64,000 nucleotides of DNA from a bacterium (GTDB lineage Bacteria; Bacillota_I; Bacilli_A; Mycoplasmatales; Mycoplasmoidaceae), in NCBI GenBank assembly GCA_017448105.1, contig JAFSMC010000001.1, forward strand, positions 124,001-188,000, in the 5' to 3' direction. Position numbers and translations under genes: made by a program. The notes under the pieces are model-generated. The model was not told the origin of the DNA. It saw nothing but the letters and a program-made list of their open reading frames with translations, and made no database searches. Of this stretch, positions 57,048 to 64,000 are shown in pieces. Each line of letters opens with the position of its first letter. Within the stretch, counting starts at the first letter, position 1.

Positions 57048-57944
57048 TTAATTTAACACTGCCAAGTTAAGTTTTTTAGGCATAACTTTAATATTAAGTT
57101 TTTTAAGTTTTTCAAAAAGAACACCGTCAGAACTTACAACACCTTTTTTAATTACCACATTAACTTCTTTAACATGTCTACATAAATGGTGTTTAGAACG
57201 ATCAATAGTACCACGTTTCACAGATAATAAAATAGGTAAAATACAAATACGTGGGAATTTTTTAATTGCTGAAACAGTGATTAAACCATCATCAATTTTA
57301 GACCTAGGAGCAGTTTTAAGTCCTCCACCAGAATATTGGCCATTACCAAAAGTTAAAAATGGTCCAATAATCTTATCATATTTCTTAGTTTCTGGATAAA
57401 ACAAATCAAATTCATAATTAGTGTAGAAAAGACCTTTTTTAAACATTGCAATGGTATATTGTGTTTGTGGTTTAAAATGTTTCATTTTAGCACGACAATA
57501 AAGAATATCTGCTGACATTCCAAAACTAATTTCATTAAGACATCTATATTTGTTATTTAACAAAAAATAGTCTACTTTCTTAATTCTTGCTTTGGTGATA
57601 AGCTTTTCAAAAACATCAACAAGACTATCTTTTGTGTTCCAACCTAGTTCACGGAAAAAGTCATTACCACTACCACCTGGCAAAATATACAAATTGGTTT
57701 TTTCAAAATTAACAATACCGTTCAAAGCATCGTGAGCACTACCATCTCCACCCATAACCATTAAATTAGTTGGTGTATTACTAGAAGTAAGTTTTTTAGT
57801 AAGTTCACCAATGTCTTTTGGTGATTGAGATTGGTATGTAACTAACTCAACATTATGTTTTTTAGCACATTTAACAATTTGTTGAATGATTGTGCTATTA
57901 TTCTTTTTCCCTGATACAGGATTGTATATTAAATGTATTTTCAT
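57048..57944 (-). CDS. Diacylglycerol/lipid kinase (DagK/YegS family)
   Basis: The 298-residue product starts MKIHLIYNPVSGKKN and has VMGGDGSAHDALNG (nucleotide loop), LPGGSGNDFFREL and a C-terminal beta domain with FLTFGNGQYSGGGLKTAPRSKIDDGLI (metal site). It phosphorylates diacylglycerol or similar lipids at the membrane, recycling lipids. Divergent from the cation antiporter at 58101. Just after its stop is an ATCTTAT/ATAAGAT hairpin (57033-57048) without a U-run. Confidence 0.9.
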   Translation of the reverse strand: MKIHLIYNPVSGKKNNSTIIQQIVKCAKKHNVELVTYQSQSPKDIGELTKKLTSSNTPTNLMVMGGDGSAHDALNGIVNFEKTNLYILPGGSGNDFFRELGWNTKDSLVDVFEKLITKARIKKVDYFLLNNKYRCLNEISFGMSADILYCRAKMKHFKPQTQYTIAMFKKGLFYTNYEFDLFYPETKKYDKIIGPFLTFGNGQYSGGGLKTAPRSKIDDGLITVSAIKKFPRICILPILLSVKRGTIDRSKHHLCRHVKEVNVVIKKGVVSSDGVLFEKLKKLNIKVMPKKLNLAVLN

Positions 57945-58023
57945 ATTCCAAATTATGCTTTCCTTAATTTAAATCTAATCAAAATATGCCTAATATAATC
58001 AATATTTTGCACTAATTCTTTCT

Positions 58024-58050
58024 AATGATTTTATCATTTTTAATGATAAA
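58024..58050. promoter_or_regulatory. Alternating AATGAT/ATCATT half-sites between lipid kinase and antiporter
   Basis: AATGAT, ATCATT and AATGAT are separated by TTT each time. The right pair extends to a perfect 9-bp inverted repeat TTTATCATT/AATGATAAA (58030-58038, 58042-58050). The centre half-site can pair with either side, giving alternative hairpins or overlapping operators in this divergent region. Confidence 0.4.
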
Positions 58051-58100
58051 GATTACAAATATAATTTTGTTTATTGAATAATATCAAAAAATTAAAACAT

Positions 58101-59207
58101 ATGAAAAATAGCATTTTAAATTTTGATCCAATAAACATCATTACAAATCTAAGCATGCAAAACACTACTATTTGTTACTTTATTCTAATCATTGCTGTAA
58201 TTGTTTTATCTATCTTTCTATCAAAACTATGTGTAATTTTAAAGGACAAGACTAAAATTTCAGAAGCAGCAATAGGTGCTATTTTGCTAGGGATAATAAC
58301 TAGTTTCCCTGAATTAATAACTAGTATTGCTTCAATTTTTCTTCCACCACATAATGGTTTTATCGCTGTTGGTGATATTATTGGCAGTAATCTATTTGAT
58401 TTATTTGTTTTAGCAATATTTTTATTTTGTTTCATGTTAAATAAAAAAACTCAACGGCTTGATAAATCTAACTTTATTGCTATTATTTGCATGCTAATTA
58501 ATGCAATCTTTTGTTTTTTAAGTGGAGCATTATTTAAATATGAAATCAATGGTTTTAACGTTTTCACTATTGCTTTCTTTTGTTTATTTACCATCAACAC
58601 TATTTGGTTTATCAAAACGCGTGCACAACCAAACCCATGAAACAAGATTAATAAACAAGAAAAAAATATATCTATTTCTTTTTTAAGCAAATGACCACTA
58701 TGATTAGTTATTCTGACTATCATAATGACATCATTATGCTTAGTGGCATCTAGTTACTTCTTAACTCTATTTGCTATCCAAATAAATACTTATTTAAAAC
58801 TTGATAATGCTTTTAGTGGTGCAATATTACTAGGAATTGTTACTTCCTTACCAGAAATCATTACATGCACTGCTTTAGCATTTAACAAACAATACAACAT
58901 GGTTATTGGTAATATTGTTGGATCAGTTAACTTCAATTTCTTCATTCTATTTATTGCTAATGTAATATTAACATCTATTAATGGTGGGCAAATGTTTAGT
59001 TTCTTTAGTGATATTAACAACAAAAATATCTCATGACAAATACTATTTTTCTTATTCCAAAGTGTTTTTATGCTATTGTATGCTTTTAGTAATTACAAAA
59101 AAACATATAAAAATAAAAAAAATGCTATTTCGATATCCTTTAAATTTGTTGAAACAGTAGCAATAGCTTTATGTTATTTAAGTTTTATTGCTGTTAGTCA
59201 ATTCTAA
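58101..59207 (+). CDS. Calcium/sodium antiporter (CaCA superfamily)
   Basis: The 368-residue protein has about ten helices and the two alpha repeats of the CaCA family: GIITSFPELITSIASI with GDIIGSNLFDLF, and GIVTSLPEIITCTALAF with GNIVGSVNFNFF. The acidic residues in SFPELIT and SLPEIIT and the GSN/GSV turns form the ion site. It should exchange Ca2+ (or another cation) for Na+ or H+. ATG 58101 chosen; a TTG at 58074 would add nine residues. Confidence 0.85.
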
Positions 59208-59245
59208 ATAGGTTAAACTTAGAGAAATACAACAAATAAATTGAA

Positions 59246-59473
59246 ATGTTATTTTTAAACACCATATGAATGTGCAATTGTAGAATTAAGAAATTCAAGT
59301 CTAACAAAGAAGTGATTATTAATACTCATAGAGTTCTCTACACTAGAGTAAAAGATAAGAAATCATTACTAATTATGATGAATAGTGATTATAAGGTTAA
59401 AACGAATTTGTCTATTGATAATTTGTGACAACAAAAGTTATGTAAGCAAGTGATTAAAGAAGGGAAGAGGTAG
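59246..59473 (+). CDS. Short ORF of uncertain reality
   Basis: A 75-codon frame with two TGA Trp that fills the gap between the antiporter and the accessory region. The product is basic (RIKKFKSNKEVIINTHRVLY) with no recognised domain, and codon use is somewhat unlike neighbours (GTG, GGG, AGG). It has no clear ribosome-binding site. It could be the remnant of a longer gene. It ends 2 bases before the converging stop at 59475. Confidence 0.25.
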
Positions 59474-59474
59474 A

Positions 59475-60392
59475 TTAAATTTTATTGAATTCCTCAATAA
59501 ATCACTCAAAATTTTCTTCAGACTCCTTATTTAAATCTGTTGAAGGGTATTTACCAGTAAATTCCAATTCACTGATATAGTCGAACATATTAGCAAAAGA
59601 TATTGAATGGAATAAATAGATAATGATTAAAAATAAATTAAAAATTTTGTTGAATGTTTCTATGCAATAATTTAATTTATTTTTACCTCATTGTATATCA
59701 CTAATTGCAAATGAAAAAAAATATGGATGATCATCAGAATAATGATTATGGTGAACATAATCACATAAATTATCCATAAATTTATCATCTAAAATATTTT
59801 TTATCTTTGAATATTGTTGTTTACAAATATCATTTTCATTTAATACATTTATTTTATCAGTAATTTTTTTAAATACATTTTCAAAATCTTTAGATTTTTT
59901 TCTAATATCGAAAATAAAATCATTGTTTTCGTTTTTTAAGTATTTATTAAGTAATCTATTTGAAAATCATGTTTTGTCATCGCATGACAATATTTTAGCT
60001 ACTTGAAGAATGTATAAATACATATCTCTTAGTAAACTGCAGAACATATGAGTGTTAAAAAGTCTTACGTCAGTTAAAATAATAAGAACATCAACAAAAT
60101 TTCCAATTTTGTTGAAACAATATGCTTCTAATCAATCTCTAACTAAATCAATAGATACCAAAAAACCATACGAATTAGAAAAATTAGACAGTCTAAAAAT
60201 TATTGAACTTGAAATTAACAATTTCTTGCGAAGAACTAAAAAAAGATTACCTAAATCTTCAGGTATATCATAATCATTATTTTGTGTCATTCATGATACT
60301 AAAGGAGGCAACACAGTTGAATGAAGAATTTTATCTTTTTCTTCTTTAAATTTATCTATTAACTTAAATACTTGAAATTCCTTGGATCTCAT
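59475..60392 (-). CDS. Hypothetical helical protein next to restriction-modification genes
   Basis: The 305-residue protein is mostly predicted helix with five TGA Trp. Features: a charged N-terminus (MRSKEFQVFKLIDKFKEEK), a long helix around LLRDMYLYILQVAKILS, a DYVHHNHYSDDHPYF segment near residue 215, and a hydrophobic helix (IFNLFLIIIYLFHSI). The VHHNHY element recalls the H-containing motif of HEPN-type defence proteins, but this is weak. It starts 10 bases after the restriction gene remnant and is probably co-transcribed with it. Function unknown. Confidence 0.5.
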
Positions 60393-60402
60393 ACTCGTGA
60401 TT

Positions 60403-60970
60403 CTATTTAGGCATAGGTAATCCCAATTCTTTTAGAGGAATATATTCAAAGAAAAATCTACAACCAACTGAGATTATGTAATCCCTTACATCTTTATATT
60501 ATATTCATCTTTAGCAAACCATCAACTTAATAAATATCAATATTCAACTTTACAATTTAAGTTAGATAATATTTTTTGATATTGTTTTTTCTTAAAGTCA
60601 TATGTTTGTAATTTTTCATCAACACTCCCTGGTGTTTCTTGGTGCTTTATTTCAATAATAAAGAATGTGTTATTTATTAAAACAAAAATACAATCATCTG
60701 GCAAAAGTTTTTTTGAAATAATCGATTTTCAATTTATGTCATATTCTTTAAATAAATAGTTGTATAAACTGTGTTGCTTAAAATTTTAGCAACATCTTTA
60801 TTTTTATAGAGAACTGAATATGCTTTACTTCTTTTGCCGCTTCCAGAATATTTAGTTAATTCTTTAACAGAATAATTTTTTTGTTTTGCAAGAAATGTAG
60901 CCAAATCTACCTTACCTTCATAAACAATTCCTGTTTTTAGTGTTTGCACCAATTTACCATGTTTTATCAT
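60403..60970 (-). pseudogene. Type II restriction endonuclease, frameshifted
   Basis: The coding potential is split over three frames. Part 1 (from ATG 60970) reads to VAKI, part 2 runs from FKQHSLYN to FAKDEY, and part 3 gives DVRDYIISVGCRFFFEYIPLKELG and a TAG at 60403. Part 2 holds a PD-(D/E)xK nuclease core: LPDDCIFVLINN then FFIIEIKHQ, and GSVDEKLQTYDFKKKQY. Lesion 1 is a missing T in the minus-strand T run at 60780-60783; lesion 2 is a 5-bp tandem duplication (TATAA twice, 60494-60503). Restored length would be about 215 residues. It overlaps the methyltransferase by 7 bases. Confidence 0.72.
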
Positions 60971-61517
60971 CTTTGTGCTTCCTCCTGATACGGTTTCAAT
61001 TTACGGAAGATTAATTTTTCAGGTAATACTTTATGGCAAAAATATATAGAGGCAAAAGAATTTCCTGATTGTACTTCTTTAGTATGACCGTTTGCAAAAT
61101 AACTTATACGATCATCAAAAACTAACAATTCAACGCCTTTGCTAAAATATTTAAATCTTTGTTTTCCTTGTAGTGCAGGCAAAGGCATTAATAACATAAA
61201 AGGTTTTTTAGATTGTAGCATCTTTCAATGACTTTATCTTTGATAGTATATGGTGGATTAGAAATAATAATGTCATACTTTTGCTTAGGTTCATACTTAA
61301 AGAAATCTTTGCCTTGTTCTAAATGACTAAAAATAACTTTATTTCCATTTTTCTTTAAAACTTTTACAAATTCACTTTTTGACGAATCAAAAGGACATCA
61401 AATAACTTTATTTTTATTTAAAAATTCGAGCACAGGTAAAACTGCATACTTTGGGGTGTAGCACTCATCACTGAGCTTAGTTTTCTTTGCGGTTAAATAA
61501 CCTATATTTCTTGGCAT
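60964..61517 (-). CDS. N6-adenine DNA methyltransferase, frame interrupted at a slippery heptamer
   Basis: Modification partner of the adjacent nuclease. The zero frame (61517 to stop at 61188, 109 residues) has DECYTPKYAV, WCPFDSSKSEFVKVLKKNG (motif I-like) and the catalytic IIISNPPYTI. At 61209-61203 it meets A AAA AAC in phase. A -1 shift there continues as PFMLLMPLPALQGKQRF, LLVFDDRISYF and ends with TGA Trp and TAA at 60964, giving about 184 residues. So it is either expressed by programmed frameshifting or is damaged by one lost A. Both readings fit the sequence. Confidence 0.65.
61135..61209 (-). other. In-phase A AAA AAC heptamer with downstream stem
   Basis: The heptamer (minus strand 61209-61203) is in the zero frame as CTA AAA AAC, the standard X XXY YYZ form for -1 frameshifting. 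Starting 16 bases downstream, GCCTTTGC (61186-61179) can pair perfectly with GCAAAGGC (61142-61135), an 8-bp stem with a 36-base loop. The spacer is longer than usual for bacterial stimulators (about 5-9). No strong internal Shine-Dalgarno is seen upstream. Confidence 0.45.
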
Positions 61518-61533
61518 AATTCCTAAAAATTAA

Positions 61534-61565
61534 TATATCAAAAAAATTATTATTTTTTTGATATA
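61534..61565. repeat. Perfect 13-bp inverted repeat upstream of the methyltransferase
   Basis: TATATCAAAAAAA (61534-61546) and TTTTTTTGATATA (61553-61565) flank TTATTA. It lies 17 bases upstream of the methyltransferase start. It could be an operator for R-M control or a two-way terminator-like hairpin; the lack of G/C beyond one pair argues against a strong terminator. Confidence 0.5.
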
Positions 61566-61570
61566 ATTAT

Positions 61571-61590
61571 ATTCACCATTCATGGTGAAT
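61571..61590. promoter_or_regulatory. Palindromic operator candidate in the divergent R-M promoter region
   Basis: ATTCACCAT and ATGGTGAAT are perfect 9-bp arms around TC. The element has the only G/C-rich blocks in this A/T-rich spacer. TATAAT hexamers flank it on both sides: minus strand 61571-61566 for the methyltransferase, and plus strand 61593-61598 for the gene at 61622. A dimeric repressor here could control both directions. No controller (C) protein gene is seen nearby. Confidence 0.55.
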
Positions 61591-61621
61591 ACTATAATAT
61601 TTAAACTAAAATAAATGAATA

Positions 61622-62503
61622 ATGATTTCAATAACTAATAAGTTTAAAACATTTGACATTGATATATCTCCATATGAATATTTTGAAAAATTATTCGATA
61701 ATGAAATCAAAGATATTGAGAAAATGTATGTAAGTGCTTCAACATATAAATCTAATTATGATAACTATGTACTTCTTAAATCTAATAAGATAGACTGAAT
61801 GGATACCATTACAAAACGAATATACAGATTTACACATTTAACAATAAAAAAAAGCGAAAACACACAATATTTTAATAATTTCATAACTTTTTTAGATAAT
61901 GAATTGCGCAATCTTGGTCAAAAATTTATAGATATAGATATCTGTCGCTTTTTTATTCAAAAAATACAAACAAATAACAATAAATTTTTTAATTTGTCAC
62001 ATCATTATGTTGCTTCTTTAATTAACAGAATTTATCCTTTAACATCAAATGACATAATTATTAGGATATCTTCATTATTCGACAAAGAGTATTGCAACAA
62101 GCATTTGGGTCTAACTAAAAGAAATAACATAACTTCATTAATTTATGACATAAAAAATAAAAAAAATAATACAAATGTAGAACTTTTCCTTGATATTATT
62201 TTGAAACTCATTTCAAAGCTAAATGATGAGGTTAACAAATATCGCAAGTATGTTTTTAATAGCTGTAAACATAATTTTACTAATGAAGCAAAAGACGAAG
62301 AAAAAAGTCAGGGCACAATTATGAAGATAGAATGACAGGTTATTTTTAATATATGATTCGTGTTAATCAATTTTATTTTGCCTGTGCTAAAAAATCTATT
62401 TATATGGAGTAGAGATGGAAAACATTATTTTATCTTACAGCAACAGTACACATATGATGATAGTCTAGAACGAATTTATAGTAAATTATTAAAAGAAAGT
62501 TAG
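61622..62503 (+). CDS. Hypothetical protein divergent from the R-M genes, possibly HEPN/AbiU2-like
   Basis: The 293-residue protein is helical and Lys/Asn-rich, with a late hydrophobic segment (VIFNIWFVLINFILPVL). The middle (HHYVASLINRIYPLTSNDIIIRISSLFDKEY, then a helix and VNKYRKYVFNSCKHNF) resembles the layout of AbiU2-type HEPN proteins, where a short Asp-containing helix precedes an R...H motif. The exact Rx4-6H spacing is not met, so the link is weak. The start ATG 61622 gives MISITNKFKTF. It shares the palindromic promoter region with the methyltransferase. Function unknown. Confidence 0.5.
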
Positions 62504-62526
62504 TGATATTTTTTAATTATAAACAC

Positions 62527-62549
62527 TTAAAATTTTGCAAAAATTTTAA
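62527..62549. terminator. A/T hairpin between the accessory gene and adhE
   Basis: TTAAAATTTT (62527-62536) and AAAATTTTAA (62540-62549) form a perfect 10-bp stem with loop GCA. Both strands end in A/T-rich sequence (TCTTATT on plus). It may act as a weak terminator in both directions between these converging genes. Nothing else is seen in 62504-62612. Confidence 0.4.
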
Positions 62550-62612
62550 TCTTATTAATTTTATTGCTTTAGCATTAAACGAAATATTAAATAGTTGATA
62601 AAATTACTATTT

Positions 62613-64000
62613 TTATTTTTTTAATGCTTTTATTTTGTTACCATAATGAGCATCAATAAATAATTGCTTTAATTCATTAACTCTAGGTAAACGTGGGTTA
62701 GCACCAGTACATTGGTCATCAAAAGCTTCTACAGACATTTTATCTAATATTGCTTCAAAATCTTTATCTTTAACACCATATGCTTTAGTAGTCGGTCATA
62801 ATTTAACTGAAGCAAATAATTTTTGAATTGCTTTAATTAAATTGTCAACTTTTTCAGCTTGATCTTTACCTTTAATATTTAGCATATCAGCTATTTCACA
62901 ATATTTTTCGCGCACATTATTTACTTTAAATTGTGGTCAATATGTTTGTTTTTCTCTTTCATATTTTGAAGCATTGTAATGCATAACATATGGTAAGTAA
63001 ATAGCATTAGCTGCACCATGCATAACACCAAAATGACCACCCACTTTGTGTGATAAAGAATGAACAACACCTAAATAAGCATTACCAAAAGCAAGACCAG
63101 CAATGGTTGCAGCATGAGCAATGGCTTCTCTTGCTTCTTTATCAGTAGTACCATGTTCATAAGCTCTTTTTAAATATTTAAAAATTAATCTTATTCCTTC
63201 AAGTGAATAAGGACGAGTAAATTCGGTAGCTAAGATAGAAACATATGATTCAAAACAGTGACTTAAGGCATCAGCAGCAGTAACTGCGGTCATTCTTGAT
63301 GGTAAAGACATCATAAATTGTGCATCAACAATAGCAATCGTAGGAACTAATGCGTAATCAGCAAGTGAATATTTAATATGGGTTTTTTCGTCAGTAATAA
63401 TGGCAAATGGAGTAACTTCACTACCTGTACCAGCCGTAGTTGGAATACAAACAAGTTGTACTTTTTTAGGGGTAGGGAATTTTACTACTCGTTTTCTTAT
63501 ATCAAGAAATCTTACCGCTAAATCTTCAAATTTAACATCTGGATATTCATTGTAAAATCACATCATCTTAGCAGCATCCAAACTGCTACCACCACCAAAA
63601 GCAATAATGGCTTGTGGATCAAATGATTTAATTTCTGCTACACCTTTATAGGTTGTGGCACATGATGGGTTTGGTTCAACATTGGTGAAAACTTTAATTT
63701 TCATCCCATATTTTTCTAAAATACTTGATATTTTTTGACCAAACATTGATCAAATAAATTCATCAGAAACAACAAAAACTTTTTTGATTCCATCGTCTCT
63801 TAAATCTTTTAAACCCTCTTCAATACAACCATATTTAAAATAAACTCTATTTGGAATTCTCATCCACATCATATTTTCTCTTCTCATAGCTACCTGCTTT
63901 ATATCAATTAAATGTTCTGGGCCAATATTTTGGCTAAAACTATTTCCTCCCTTTGCTCCACATCCTAAAGTAAATGATGGCAATAATTTAAAGTTATAAA
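62613..64000 (-). CDS. adhE: Bifunctional aldehyde-alcohol dehydrogenase AdhE, C-terminal part
   Basis: The last 462 residues are visible; the 5' part is outside the window. The segment PSFTLGCGAKGGNSFSQNIG followed by HLIDIKQVAMRRENMMW is the conserved linker and start of the AdhE ADH domain, which single-domain alcohol dehydrogenases lack. Then GGGSSLDAAK (NAD loop), PTTAGTGSEVTPF, and iron ligands in ADALSHCFESY, VVHSLSHKVGGHFGVMHGAANA. It reduces acetaldehyde to ethanol with NADH; the missing N-terminal domain would convert acetyl-CoA to acetaldehyde. TGA is Trp at several points. Confidence 0.9.

Noticed and set aside
57033-57048. ATCTTAT/ATAAGAT hairpin as a terminator of the lipid kinase gene
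   Set aside because: No U-run follows on the minus strand and the stem is short; read-through into deoD is likely.
59246-59473. Considered as a transposase fragment
   Set aside because: No DDE or other transposase motif, no terminal inverted repeats and no target duplication could be seen.
1-64000. CRISPR arrays, rRNA operons, intact insertion sequences and dnaA-box clusters
   Set aside because: No regularly spaced repeats, rRNA-like conserved tracts, transposase genes or origin-type repeats were found on reading through.

Overview
This is a low-GC mollicute chromosome segment. In-frame TGA is read as tryptophan in almost every gene, so the coordinates here join open frames across TGA. There are no cell-wall genes, several lipobox lipoproteins, and very tight gene packing. 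Gene order matches the pneumoniae group as I recall it from Mycoplasma genitalium (potA-potB-potC-potD-tsaD-metK; rpsF-ssb-rpsR-rplI-dnaB-lipoprotein-ung; deoD-deoC-deoA-cdd-phosphohexomutase; rpsT/DUF5385/fmt). The species cannot be fixed from the sequence. A rubrerythrin and a bifunctional AdhE, neither typical of textbook mycoplasmas, suggest a low-oxygen host niche.

Layout: 0-8 kb holds the infB end, rbfA, small conserved proteins, a heterodimeric ABC exporter, tRNA-Arg and a KtrB-type K+ channel subunit. 8-24 kb holds uvrB, two tRNAs, a YfcC-type antiporter with PepD, a YdeI-like protein, two GT2 glycosyltransferases, rarA-nfo-dnaX, a metallo-hydrolase and argS. 23.7-25.4 kb has a five-tRNA cluster (Tyr-Gln-Lys-Leu-Gly), greA, a lipoprotein and rpsT. 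25.5-29.6 kb has DUF5385, fmt, hrcA and hpt. 29.7-38.4 kb is a long plus-strand run: HAD phosphatase, potABCD, tsaD, metK, a DivIVA-like protein and a helical unknown. 38.4-41.7 kb is a minus-strand unit of tetR, a membrane protein, rubrerythrin and a YitT-family protein. 41.9-44.2 kb is a 769-residue surface 5'-nucleotidase-like lipoprotein. 44.4-49.8 kb is the ribosomal/replication operon ending in a lipoprotein and ung. 49.8-57.9 kb combines glycolysis (gpmI, tpiA, phosphohexomutase) with nucleoside catabolism (cdd, deoA, deoC, deoD) and a lipid kinase. A CaCA cation antiporter follows at 58.1 kb.

The accessory part is 59.2-62.5 kb. It holds a restriction-modification pair flanked by two unrecognised helical proteins. 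The methyltransferase frame is interrupted exactly at an in-phase A AAA AAC slippery heptamer. The restriction enzyme carries a homopolymer frameshift and a 5-bp tandem duplication. The divergent promoter region upstream has two long perfect inverted repeats. The window ends inside adhE.

How the parts could cooperate (inference): surface nucleotidase releases nucleosides, DeoD/DeoA/Cdd process them, the phosphohexomutase may convert (deoxy)ribose-1-P, and DeoC yields glyceraldehyde-3-P (to TpiA and GpmI) plus acetaldehyde, which AdhE can reduce to ethanol or convert to acetyl-CoA. No CRISPR array, intact insertion sequence, rRNA or replication origin was seen. No gene-free stretch exceeds 300 bases.
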